5,709 nucleotides of DNA from Sphingobacterium sp. (GCA_030146225.1 JASLCA010000033.1:1-5709), one strand, 5' to 3'; shown: positions 1-5,637, counted from the stretch's first letter. Program-made: numbers and translations. The notes: a model not told the origin generated them from the letters alone.

Positions 1-603
1 TACTTTATCCTCAGCACAGCATTCATCCGCAATACACTCATGCTGGAACTTAATCTCCTTGAGGTAACTATGCCATATCGGATTAAACCAATTAAAGACC
101 CTAACTAGCTCCAATAGCATAATATCATAACTATGCCCCTGTCGCACATGCACCTGCTCATGCTCGAAAATGCTTTGGCTGGCCTCCCCTTTCTCCCGCA
201 GAACAACCTGATGAAAAAAGGAAAAGTTCCCATCTTTCCGCTTCCTCTTTATTAAAGAGCATGCATACAGCAAACGCAAAAGCATCCATGCCCCAGCAAG
301 TAAAACTCCAGTCCAGTAGAGCTTATGTAAGAGCTCCCCTATCGAGAAGCCAGCATTCGAAGCATTTGCAAGCAGGAAATCATCAGCTAGGATAGCAGGT
401 ATTTCCAGGCTAGGAACAGTCTTCTCCATAATACCAAAGGCAGAGATATCGATAAACAAGCCTATAGGTATTACAAGCGAAAGCAAGACGGCCCCCAAGA
501 GATAAAGTCTATTGAGTTGAAAAAAAGTAAGTCGCTTAATAAACAATGCATAGAGTAAATAGCAAAGCGTGAGCGTAATATTCACAAGCAGTAAATAGAT
601 CAT
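1..603 (-). CDS. M56-family (BlaR1/MecR1-like) membrane metallopeptidase, C-terminus cut off by the window edge
   Basis: From an ATG at 603, 201 codons stay open to the left edge of the window, so this is the N-terminal part of a longer protein. Three hydrophobic stretches, at about residues 2-21, 33-51 and 95-113, look like membrane helices. They are followed by a zinc-metallopeptidase signature, HEQVH at 148-152. Further on, WFNP at 172-175 and HECIADE at 188-194 match the conserved block of the M56 family, where the glutamate probably supplies the third zinc ligand. In known family members (BlaR1, MecR1) the protein senses a signal outside the cell and its cytosolic protease domain triggers inactivation of the partner BlaI/MecI repressor. 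Here the gene starts 29 nt after a blaI-type gene on the same strand, so the two are probably one operon. Bacteroidota members often lack the penicillin-binding sensor domain. That region is outside the window, so the signal is unknown and beta-lactam sensing should not be assumed. Confidence 0.9.
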   Translation of the reverse strand, partial: MIYLLLVNITLTLCYLLYALFIKRLTFFQLNRLYLLGAVLLSLVIPIGLFIDISAFGIMEKTVPSLEIPAILADDFLLANASNAGFSIGELLHKLYWTGVLLAGAWMLLRLLYACSLIKRKRKDGNFSFFHQVVLREKGEASQSIFEHEQVHVRQGHSYDIMLLELVRVFNWFNPIWHSYLKEIKFQHECIADECCAEDKV

Positions 604-632
604 AATTCTTACGTTTTAAGTTTGGATGAGCA

Positions 633-1001
633 TTATCTATTTTTATTAATAATTTGCATAATATCATCGATATCCTTAAGATCCATCTTCTTCTCTTCTA
701 AAAAGAAGGATAGCATTCGCTTTGCTGAGTTATCAAAGTAATTATGCAATAGTTTTCCAGTGATTAGTTTTTTATATTCCTCCTTATGAATCTTTGGGAA
801 GTAACGATGGCTCTTACCATAAGATTCATGTTCTACAAAACCCTTGGTTTCTAGAATGCGTATAATAGTAGATACAGTGTTATAAGCCGGCTTGGGTTCA
901 GGCAATTGTACGATAATATCCTTTACAAATCCAGATCCTAGCTCCCAGAGCTCTTGCATAATTTGCTCTTCGGCCTTTGTGAGTTCTTTTAATTCGTCCA
1001 T
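633..1001 (-). CDS. BlaI/MecI/CopY-family transcriptional repressor
   Basis: This 122-residue protein has the usual length of BlaI-type repressors. Its N-terminal winged helix-turn-helix covers about residues 7-70: LTKAEEQIMQELWELG at the start, then the recognition-helix region NTVSTIIRILETKGFV, then a wing (HESYGKSHRYFP). The C-terminal part (about 75-120) is helical and charged, as expected for dimerisation, and it holds the region where partner peptidases cleave in studied systems. Family members bind dyad operators as dimers and repress their own operon until the M56 sensor protease removes them. The ATG at 1001 gives the standard family N-terminus. No Shine-Dalgarno sequence is seen, which is normal in Bacteroidota. 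Two dyads at 1056-1073 and 1077-1092 upstream are the likely autoregulatory operators. The regulated target is not determined by anything visible, so no beta-lactamase role is claimed. Confidence 0.94.
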   Translation of the reverse strand: MDELKELTKAEEQIMQELWELGSGFVKDIIVQLPEPKPAYNTVSTIIRILETKGFVEHESYGKSHRYFPKIHKEEYKKLITGKLLHNYFDNSAKRMLSFFLEEKKMDLKDIDDIMQIINKNR

Positions 1002-1016
1002 AATTTTATGTTTAAT

Positions 1017-1030
1017 GAGATCTAGATCTC
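1017..1030. repeat. Perfect 14-bp palindrome in the blaI leader
   Basis: GAGATCTAGATCTC equals its own reverse complement over all 14 bases. It lies 16 nt upstream of the blaI ATG, probably inside the 5' untranslated leader, and abuts a second perfect 14-bp palindrome with no base between. In RNA it could form a short hairpin near the ribosome-binding zone. As DNA it could be a protein site. Its function is unknown. Confidence 0.85.
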
Positions 1031-1044
1031 TGTAATCGATTACA
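1031..1044. repeat. Perfect 14-bp palindrome (TGTA-N6-TACA) at the predicted blaI transcription start
   Basis: TGTAATCGATTACA is a perfect palindrome. It has the same overall size and N6 core as the two ACTA-N6-TAGT dyads further upstream. With the candidate promoter box at 1048-1055, transcription would start inside it, near 1041. It could be a further operator, for BlaI or for a different dimeric regulator. Only the symmetry is seen directly. Confidence 0.85.
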
Positions 1045-1047
1045 AAA

Positions 1048-1078
1048 CAAATATCAAACTAAAAACTTAGTTTTACAA
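1048..1078 (-). promoter_or_regulatory. Candidate promoter of the blaI-M56 operon
   Basis: On the minus strand, TTG (1076-1078) is followed after 20 nt by GATATTTG (1048-1055). The second box matches the Bacteroidota -7 consensus TAnnTTTG at seven of eight positions, and the spacing fits the usual -33/-7 arrangement. The 20-nt spacer contains the first operator dyad, and the -33 box overlaps the second, which is the geometry expected for repression by BlaI. The boxes are read by eye and other TTTG-containing boxes lie nearby, so the exact promoter is uncertain. Confidence 0.42.
1056..1073. promoter_or_regulatory. Probable BlaI operator, proximal dyad
   Basis: AAACTAA and TTAGTTT form 7-bp inverted arms around a 4-nt centre (AAAC). 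The inner motif is ACTA-N6-TAGT. The dyad sits between the candidate -33 and -7 boxes of the blaI promoter, so a bound repressor would block polymerase. Assignment to BlaI rests on position and on the family's habit of autoregulation through dyads. Binding itself is inferred. Confidence 0.66.
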
Positions 1079-1092
1079 CTAAAAGTTTAGTT
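1077..1092. promoter_or_regulatory. Probable BlaI operator, distal dyad
   Basis: AACTAAA and TTTAGTT form 7-bp inverted arms around a 2-nt centre. The inner motif ACTA-N6-TAGT is the same as in the proximal dyad. The two centres are 20 bp apart, about two helical turns, so two repressor dimers would lie on the same face of the DNA. It overlaps the candidate -33 box. Confidence 0.66.
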
Positions 1093-1099
1093 TAAAAGA

Positions 1100-1355
1100 A
1101 ATAAAAAACACAACATTCTGGTATACAGCTATATAATTTAACCTTTCAGCAATATATAGCATACGCATTTTAGGAAAAAATTTATTTTAAATAAGGCATC
1201 AGGGGGGCACATCTCGCCGAATCTGGCTGGATATTAGGGCTGTTTGGTCAGCCGTTTAAGGATTAAGAGGCTATTAAAAGGCTATTTAGGTTAGTAAATC
1301 TGAGGGATCTCCTAACTGATCAATACAAGGTAAGGGCCTTTAGTAGACCTTAAGC
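1100..1355. other. Intergenic stretch without a recognisable gene
   Basis: No convincing coding region is seen in these 256 bases; together with the blaI promoter region they form a 354-bp gap between blaI and arfB. The blaI-proximal part is AT-rich and holds an inverted repeat, GCTATATA (1128-1135) with TATATAGC (1153-1160). Outer arms GTAT (1121-1124) and ATAC (1161-1164) also pair if a 3-nt bulge is allowed. From about 1197 the composition changes to a more GC-rich tract beginning with a run of G. Within it AGGCTATT occurs twice, at 1268-1275 and 1279-1286. No clear terminator for arfB is seen. The GC-rich tract could be a decayed gene or an unannotated RNA, but I recognise neither. Confidence 0.5.
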
Positions 1356-1769
1356 TTAATCCGCATCTCGTTGAATTGGCTTCCGATTTTGCTTTTTAAT
1401 GGCATGCTTTTTCTTGCGATCCATACGCGCCAAGAGCTTAGATTTCGGTATCTTACTGGGCACGCGCTTCTTATCTACGGCTAAACTCGAATCCAAAAGA
1501 TTAAAGAATCGCTATATAACAATCTCCTTATTTCGAAGCTGACTCCGATCTTCAGAGGCCTCCATAATTAGCAAGCCCTCCTTTGAAATACGATTTTTTA
1601 AGCGCTCGCTAAGCAAATCCTTTTGAGACTGCCCCAGATAAGCGCTGTCCATTAAAGCCCAGTTTAGGATAACCTTTGAGGCTACTTTATTGACATGCTG
1701 CCCTCCCGCTCCACCTGAGCGTGCCGTTTTAAACTGCAACTCACTCATTATTCCCGCTTTATTTATCAT
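1356..1769 (-). pseudogene. arfB: Peptidyl-tRNA hydrolase ArfB (YaeJ) interrupted by an in-frame amber codon
   Basis: ArfB frees ribosomes stalled without a stop codon: its GGQ loop hydrolyses peptidyl-tRNA while a basic C-terminal tail sits in the empty mRNA channel. The N-terminal domain is clear, with the release-factor motif RSGGAGGQHVNK (GGQ at residues 22-24 from the ATG at 1769) and EDRSQLRNKE before the break. At 1512-1514 the frame meets TAG, after 85 residues. The same frame then stays open for 51 more codons to TAA at 1356-1358. It encodes exactly the expected tail, beginning RFFNLL and including KKRVPSK, DRKKKH and KKQNRK, with 17 Lys/Arg in 51. With the TAG counted as one residue the product is 137 residues, close to the family length of about 140. 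One base change explains the break: GAG, AAG or CAG to TAG. The ATG at 1769 is preferred over a TTG at 1775. A recent nonsense mutation, a sequencing error and stop readthrough all remain possible. Confidence 0.87.
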
Positions 1770-2011
1770 ATCCAAAATTAAAAAAGATATTGCGTATTAT
1801 CGGAAACAAAAAGCGGCAGCCTAGCTAAATTGTGCAGAAGCCAATCATTTTGAAGCAATTAAAGCGATTATTCTGAAATTTTGCACAATTATTGCAATCC
1901 ATAGCATATAATCTTGCTTAAATAACAGTTAATTTGTAAGGTTGAAAGGATGCAGTGCATAAGAATAGACGCTTCAGCTGAAAACAACGAGAACAACAGA
2001 TAAAAGAAAAG
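1770..2011. other. Divergent intergenic region between arfB and bshA
   Basis: These 242 bases should hold both divergent promoters. On the plus strand, TATAAT (1907-1912) overlaps TAATCTTG (1909-1916), which matches TAnnTTTG at seven of eight positions. It is the best bshA promoter box I see, but no well-spaced upstream element accompanies it. Next to arfB, TAATTTTG (1773-1780, minus strand) matches the same consensus, but lies so close to the ATG at 1769 that it would imply a start further inside the gene. Small palindromes occur at 1950-1960 (ATGCA-G-TGCAT) and 1973-1982 (TTCAGCTGAA). The long-range inverted repeat is listed separately. Confidence 0.4.
1828..1890. repeat. Long-range inverted repeat upstream of bshA
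   Basis: AATTGTGCA (1828-1836) and TGCACAATT (1882-1890) are perfect 9-bp inverted arms separated by 45 bases. In RNA the pairing would extend inward by one G-U and two A-U pairs. The arms lie between the divergent starts of arfB and bshA, so they may be paired half-sites for a regulator or a looped element. No function is known to me. Confidence 0.6.
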
Positions 2012-3148
2012 ATGAAAATAGGCATGGTATGTTACCCTACTTTTGGGGGAAGTGGAGTTGTCGCCACAGAATTAGGGAAAGCCCTTGCATCAAATGGACA
2101 TGAAATTCATTTCATTACCTATTCGCAACCTGCAAGATTGGATTTTTTCTCAGAAAACCTTTATTATCATGAAGTCGCGGTAGCGCAATACCCACTATTC
2201 GACTTTTCTCCCTACGAATCTGCGCTAGCCAGCAAATTGGTTGATGTAGTTCGCTTTGAAAAGCTGGACTTGTTGCATGTTCACTATGCGATACCACATG
2301 CTTCAGTTGCCTATCTAGCCAAACAGATCTTAGCCACTTATGGCATTAACATCCCGGTTATTACAACCCTACATGGGACTGATATTACCCTAGTCGGAAA
2401 AGATAGAAGCTTTAATCCTGTAGTTACCTTCTCCATCAATCATTCTGATGGAGTGACTACCGTCTCGGAAAATTTACGCGAACAAACCTTAGAATCATTT
2501 GATATTACAAGGGATATTCGTGTTATTCCAAACTTTATAGACTTTGACCGCTTTCACAACAAGAGTAAGGAACACTTTAAACGAGCTATAGCACCCGATA
2601 GTGAACGGGTAATAACGCATACCTCTAATTTCAGAAAAGTAAAGAACACGGAGGATGTCGTACGCATCTTTCACAAGATTAATACAGCTCTCCCGAGTAA
2701 GCTATTGATGGTTGGGGATGGTCCCGAGCGTCGAAATGCAGAAGATTTAGCGCGTCAATTAGGCATTAGCCATGATGTTCGCTTTTTAGGCAAGCAAGAT
2801 GCTATTGAAGAAATCATGTCGGTTTCGGATCTTTTCTTAATGCCTTCTTCTTCCGAGAGTTTTGGCTTAGCAGCCTTGGAAGCGATGGCCTGCTCAGTTC
2901 CTGTTATTTCTACCAATACTGGGGGCCTTCCGGAGCTTAATATTCATGGGGTAAGTGGATTTTTAAGCGAAATTGGAGATGTGGAAGATATGGCAAAACA
3001 TGCCTTGTATATTTTAGAAGATTGCGACCGCTTAAAGGTCTTTAAGGAGGCAGCCTACCAGCGCGCAAAGGAGTTTGATATTCATCGTATCCTACCTCTT
3101 TATGAAAATTATTATGAAGAGGTTATCGCAGCATCGAAAAAAGCTTAA
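2012..3148 (+). CDS. bshA: N-acetyl-alpha-D-glucosaminyl L-malate synthase BshA
   Basis: BshA is a retaining GT4-family glycosyltransferase. It joins GlcNAc from UDP-GlcNAc to L-malate, the first step in making bacillithiol, the main low-molecular-weight thiol of Firmicutes and many Bacteroidota. The 378 residues match the family length (about 377 in Bacillus). The N-terminal domain opens with MKIGMVCYPTFGGSGVVATE, holding the glycine-rich GGSG loop at 12-15, and has HYAIPHA near 91-97 and HGTDIT at 121-126. The C-terminal nucleotide-sugar domain has SNFRKVKN (205-212), GDGPE (235-239) and the GT4 E-x7-E motif at E282 and E290 in ESFGLAALE. The start at 2012 gives the family's standard N-terminus. 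The gene is divergent from arfB and 66 bases ahead of pyrH, which seems to have its own promoter. Other GT4 enzymes look similar overall, but the N-terminal and HGTDIT signatures favour BshA. The later steps (bshB, bshC) are not in the window. Confidence 0.93.
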   Translation: MKIGMVCYPTFGGSGVVATELGKALASNGHEIHFITYSQPARLDFFSENLYYHEVAVAQYPLFDFSPYESALASKLVDVVRFEKLDLLHVHYAIPHASVAYLAKQILATYGINIPVITTLHGTDITLVGKDRSFNPVVTFSINHSDGVTTVSENLREQTLESFDITRDIRVIPNFIDFDRFHNKSKEHFKRAIAPDSERVITHTSNFRKVKNTEDVVRIFHKINTALPSKLLMVGDGPERRNAEDLARQLGISHDVRFLGKQDAIEEIMSVSDLFLMPSSSESFGLAALEAMACSVPVISTNTGGLPELNIHGVSGFLSEIGDVEDMAKHALYILEDCDRLKVFKEAAYQRAKEFDIHRILPLYENYYEEVIAASKKA

Positions 3149-3177
3149 TAATTTCCGCAGAAGCCTAAAAAAAGTTT

Positions 3178-3185
3178 TATCTTTG
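3178..3185 (+). promoter_or_regulatory. Candidate -7 box for the pyrH-frr operon
   Basis: TATCTTTG is an exact match to the Bacteroidota -7 consensus TAnnTTTG. It lies in the 66-bp gap between bshA and pyrH and would put a transcript start about 25 nt upstream of the pyrH ATG. The upstream element is weak: only TTTC at 3152-3155, 22 nt away. No terminator is seen after bshA, so some readthrough from bshA is also possible. Confidence 0.5.
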
Positions 3186-3214
3186 TCTTTTGGAAATGCG
3201 CCAAAAAAACAATC

Positions 3215-3919
3215 ATGAAATATAAACGTATCTTACTTAAACTCAGCGGAGAGTCCTTAATGGGCGAGCAAAGTTATGGCATTGACATCAATCGAGTGAT
3301 GCAATACGCTAACGACATCAAGGAAATTCACAGCCAAGGACTTGAAATAGCCATCGTTATTGGTGGAGGAAATATTTACCGAGGCCTAAGTGCCGAAAAG
3401 TCTGGAGTAGATAGAGTACAAGCGGATTATATGGGAATGCTTGCTACAGTTATCAACAGTATGGCGCTCCAAGACGCCTTGGAAAAAGTAGGTTTAAAAA
3501 CACGCCTGCTGACGGCTATTAAGATGGAACAGATCTGTGAGCCATTTATTCGCAGAAGAGCGGTAAGACACTTAGAGAAAGGTCGTATTGTTATTTTTGG
3601 AGCGGGCACTGGAAATCCTTATTTCACTACAGATACAGCCGCTTCCTTACGTGCAATAGAGATCAATGCAGACGCTGTCCTCAAAGGAACTCGTGTAGAT
3701 GGTATCTATACTGCGGATCCAGAAAAAGATCCTACAGCAGAGCGCTATGACAGCATTACCTTCCAAGAAGTTTATGCTAAAGGCCTTAATGTAATGGACA
3801 TGACAGCATTTACACTGTGTCAAGAAAACAACTTACCTATTATTGTTTTTGATATGAATAAACCAGGAAACCTAAAGAAATTGGCGGATGGAGAACATAT
3901 CGGGACAGTTGTAAGCTAA
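3215..3919 (+). CDS. pyrH: UMP kinase PyrH
   Basis: This enzyme phosphorylates UMP to UDP with ATP in the cytoplasm, the committed step from UMP to all other pyrimidine nucleotides. In bacteria it is a hexamer of the amino-acid-kinase fold. The 234-residue product has the usual length and complete motifs: KLSGE at 9-13, GGGNIYRG at 50-57 (phosphate binding), DYMGMLATVIN at 71-81, and GAGTGNPYFTTDTAA at 129-143 (UMP and ATP contacts). KGTRVDGIYTADP at 157-169 is the nucleoside-binding region. The ATG at 3215 gives the standard N-terminus. frr follows after 25 nt on the same strand, the common bacterial pyrH-frr arrangement, so the two are probably cotranscribed. No allosteric site can be judged by eye. 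Confidence 0.98.
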   Translation: MKYKRILLKLSGESLMGEQSYGIDINRVMQYANDIKEIHSQGLEIAIVIGGGNIYRGLSAEKSGVDRVQADYMGMLATVINSMALQDALEKVGLKTRLLTAIKMEQICEPFIRRRAVRHLEKGRIVIFGAGTGNPYFTTDTAASLRAIEINADAVLKGTRVDGIYTADPEKDPTAERYDSITFQEVYAKGLNVMDMTAFTLCQENNLPIIVFDMNKPGNLKKLADGEHIGTVVS

Positions 3920-3944
3920 TATTATACATGAAATTCAAAATATA

Positions 3945-4508
3945 ATGAACGAATTAATCTCATTAGAACTAGATGACTGTAAAGAGAGCATGGGAAAAGC
4001 CTTAGCTCATACAGAATCTGAGTTAACAAAGATCAGAGCTGGTAAAGCCACTCCTTCAATGTTAGATGGTATATCTGTTGATTACTATGGTAGCATGACT
4101 TCAATTTCACAAGTAAGTAATATAAATACAACGGATGCACGTACTATCGTAATCCAACCTTGGGAAAAAAACATTATCGGCGCTATCGAGAAAGCTATTA
4201 TGGATTCAAACATTGGTTTGAACCCACAAAATGATGGTATTGTAATTCGTTTGGTCGTTCCCCCATTGACAGAGGAAAGACGCCGTGACTTAGTTAAAAA
4301 AGTTAAGGAAGAAACTGAAAAAGGACGTGTAGCTATTCGTAACATCCGTAAAGATGCCAATGAATCTATCAAGAAATTGAAAAATGATGGTGTTTCTGAA
4401 GACGAAGTAAAGGTTGGAGAAGCTGAAGTACAAAAGCTAACAGACAGCTATATTGTCAAGGTTGATCAACTAGCAGAATTAAAAGAAAAAGATATTATGA
4501 CGATTTAA
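3945..4508 (+). CDS. frr: Ribosome recycling factor
   Basis: RRF works with EF-G in the cytoplasm to split the post-termination ribosome into subunits so they can start again. The product has 187 residues, the typical length being about 185. The long three-helix bundle of domain I is split by the beta domain II at about residues 31-105. Conserved stretches are IRAGKATPSMLDGI at 30-43, the turn PPLTEERRRDLVKKVKEETE at 106-125, and RVAIRNIRKDANESIKKLK at 128-146. The arginines of this last stretch contact 23S rRNA in known RRFs. The gene follows pyrH by 25 nt without a Shine-Dalgarno sequence and ends 13 nt before a strong hairpin. It is essential in most bacteria. With arfB in the same window, two ribosome-release functions lie close together, though on opposite strands and not as one operon. 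Confidence 0.98.
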   Translation: MNELISLELDDCKESMGKALAHTESELTKIRAGKATPSMLDGISVDYYGSMTSISQVSNINTTDARTIVIQPWEKNIIGAIEKAIMDSNIGLNPQNDGIVIRLVVPPLTEERRRDLVKKVKEETEKGRVAIRNIRKDANESIKKLKNDGVSEDEVKVGEAEVQKLTDSYIVKVDQLAELKEKDIMTI

Positions 4509-4521
4509 TCGTACAGCATAC

Positions 4522-4567
4522 TTTAATAGAAAAGGTCCTTAACTTGTTAAGGACCTTTTCTATTAAA
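4522..4567 (+). terminator. frr: Strong intrinsic terminator hairpin after frr
   Basis: A perfect 21-bp inverted repeat (arms 4522-4542 and 4547-4567) closes on a CTTG loop. The inner stem GGTCCTTAA/TTAAGGACC is followed by TTTTCTATT, which can act as the U-rich tract. The symmetric sequence gives the same tract on the other strand, so it could terminate in both directions. It begins 13 nt after the frr stop and closes the pyrH-frr unit. Confidence 0.9.
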
Positions 4568-4616
4568 AAAAATTATGCGTAACTTTCCATATACCAATAT
4601 TAAACATGAGAAACTT

Positions 4617-5600
4617 ATGAAACAGTCCAACAACAGTCGAAGAACGTTTTTAAGACAAGCTGGCCTAGGTCTTTCAGCAGCCTTTCTAAGTCCCTATATT
4701 TTCTCTTGTGACAAAGCAGCAGTAGGCACCTCTCCTTTTCATAATTTAGGCATTCAACTCTATTCTGTGCGCGACTTACTCGCTCAGGATCCAATTAAGA
4801 CGATAGAAACTATTGCTAAGATCGGTTACAAGCATGTAGAGACATTTGGCTTAGACCTAAATAATAATACCTTTTGGAACTTATCCATCGCAGAACTAAA
4901 GAAAGTTTTAGATGATAACAATCTCAAAAGCCACAGCGGGCATTATGATATGTCAAAGTTTTTGAAAAAGGGAGCTTCTGAATCCGAACCCATTGAGAAA
5001 TATATAGAAATTGCACATACCTTAGGTCAGGAGTATATTACCGCCCCCGTAACCCCTATGGATGATCTTAACAACCTCAAGGTAGAAGATTATCAGTATG
5101 CCGCCGAACAGCTTAATAAGGCTGGAGAAATGGCTAAAAAGGCAGGCTTAAAGACAGCCTACCACAATCATTTCTGGGAGTTTAGAAACTTTGCCAATGG
5201 CACTAAGGGCTTAGATATTTTAATTGCCTTTACGGAACCCACCCTTGTAGATTTTGAATTGGATCTGTATTGGATTCACAAGGCTGGGTTTAGCCCACAA
5301 TCCTACTTTGAAAAGTATCCTGGACGCTTTAGCATGTGGCATATCAAGGATATGGACAAGCAGTATACCAAGCCTATTGTGGGCGAGGAATACAATGGAG
5401 TAGGCTTTGAAGCTATAATGAAGGAAATACGCTATACAGAAGTGGGCGCTGGCGCTATAGACTTTGCTAATATTGTGAAGTATGCCGATAAATCAGGCTT
5501 AAAGTACGCTTTTGTTGAACAAGATGATATCTACTTGCCCAATAAGTTTGAAAGCATTAAACAGAGCTATGACTATGTTCAAAAGCATTTAACAACCTAA
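4617..5600 (+). CDS. Tat-signal TIM-barrel sugar phosphate isomerase/epimerase family protein
   Basis: This belongs to the xylose-isomerase-like TIM-barrel superfamily, whose members isomerise or epimerise sugars, keto-sugars or inositols with a bound divalent metal. The substrate cannot be told from the sequence. The N-terminus carries a twin-arginine export signal: SRRTFLR at 7-13, then a hydrophobic stretch ending at Cys31 (IFSC), which could be a weak lipobox. The protein is therefore probably exported, and perhaps lipid-anchored. Barrel motifs are GIQLYSVRD at 45-53, GYKHVETFG at 70-78, SGHY at 107-110, YHNHFWEF at 182-189, FELDLYWIHKAG at 213-224, WHIKDMD at 241-247, and FVEQDD near the end. 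His183/His185, Asp216, His242 and Glu301 are candidate catalytic or metal residues. The ATG at 4617 (327 residues) is preferred over the in-frame ATG at 4575, because it places the RR motif eight residues in, as usual for Tat signals. It lies about 50 nt after the frr terminator and is probably transcribed alone. Confidence 0.86.
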   Translation: MKQSNNSRRTFLRQAGLGLSAAFLSPYIFSCDKAAVGTSPFHNLGIQLYSVRDLLAQDPIKTIETIAKIGYKHVETFGLDLNNNTFWNLSIAELKKVLDDNNLKSHSGHYDMSKFLKKGASESEPIEKYIEIAHTLGQEYITAPVTPMDDLNNLKVEDYQYAAEQLNKAGEMAKKAGLKTAYHNHFWEFRNFANGTKGLDILIAFTEPTLVDFELDLYWIHKAGFSPQSYFEKYPGRFSMWHIKDMDKQYTKPIVGEEYNGVGFEAIMKEIRYTEVGAGAIDFANIVKYADKSGLKYAFVEQDDIYLPNKFESIKQSYDYVQKHLTT

Positions 5601-5601
5601 T

Positions 5602-5637
5602 TTTAAAGCGCCCTAAGGAATCTTAGGGCGCTTTAAA
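5602..5637. terminator. Bidirectional terminator hairpin between convergent genes
   Basis: A perfect 16-bp inverted repeat (arms 5602-5617 and 5622-5637) closes on a GAAT loop. The GC-rich core GCGCCCTAAG/CTTAGGGCGC is flanked by T-rich and A-rich bases on both sides. It starts one base after the stop of the isomerase gene and ends one base before the stop codon of the convergent minus-strand gene, so it probably serves both. Confidence 0.85.

Noticed and set aside
1210..1355. Plus-strand open stretch reading like a peptide (GAHLAESGWILGLFGQPFK)
   Set aside because: It has no start codon, is bounded by stops within about 25 codons, and that length is expected by chance.
1770..1775. TTG at 1775 as the arfB start
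   Set aside because: It adds only two residues before an ATG at 1769 that gives the usual family N-terminus.
2115..2297. 60-codon minus-strand open frame inside bshA
   Set aside because: It is fully antisense to the well-conserved bshA reading frame and its translation resembles no known protein; it is a shadow frame.
3427..3609. 60-codon minus-strand open frame inside pyrH
   Set aside because: It is antisense to conserved pyrH motifs, with no sign of independent coding.
4085..4372. 95-codon minus-strand open frame inside frr
   Set aside because: It is antisense to frr, whose conserved sequence explains the region fully.
4575..4616. Upstream ATG at 4575 as the start of the isomerase gene
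   Set aside because: It would add 14 residues ahead of the Tat motif and start only 8 nt after the terminator stem. The ATG at 4617 gives a standard Tat signal position.
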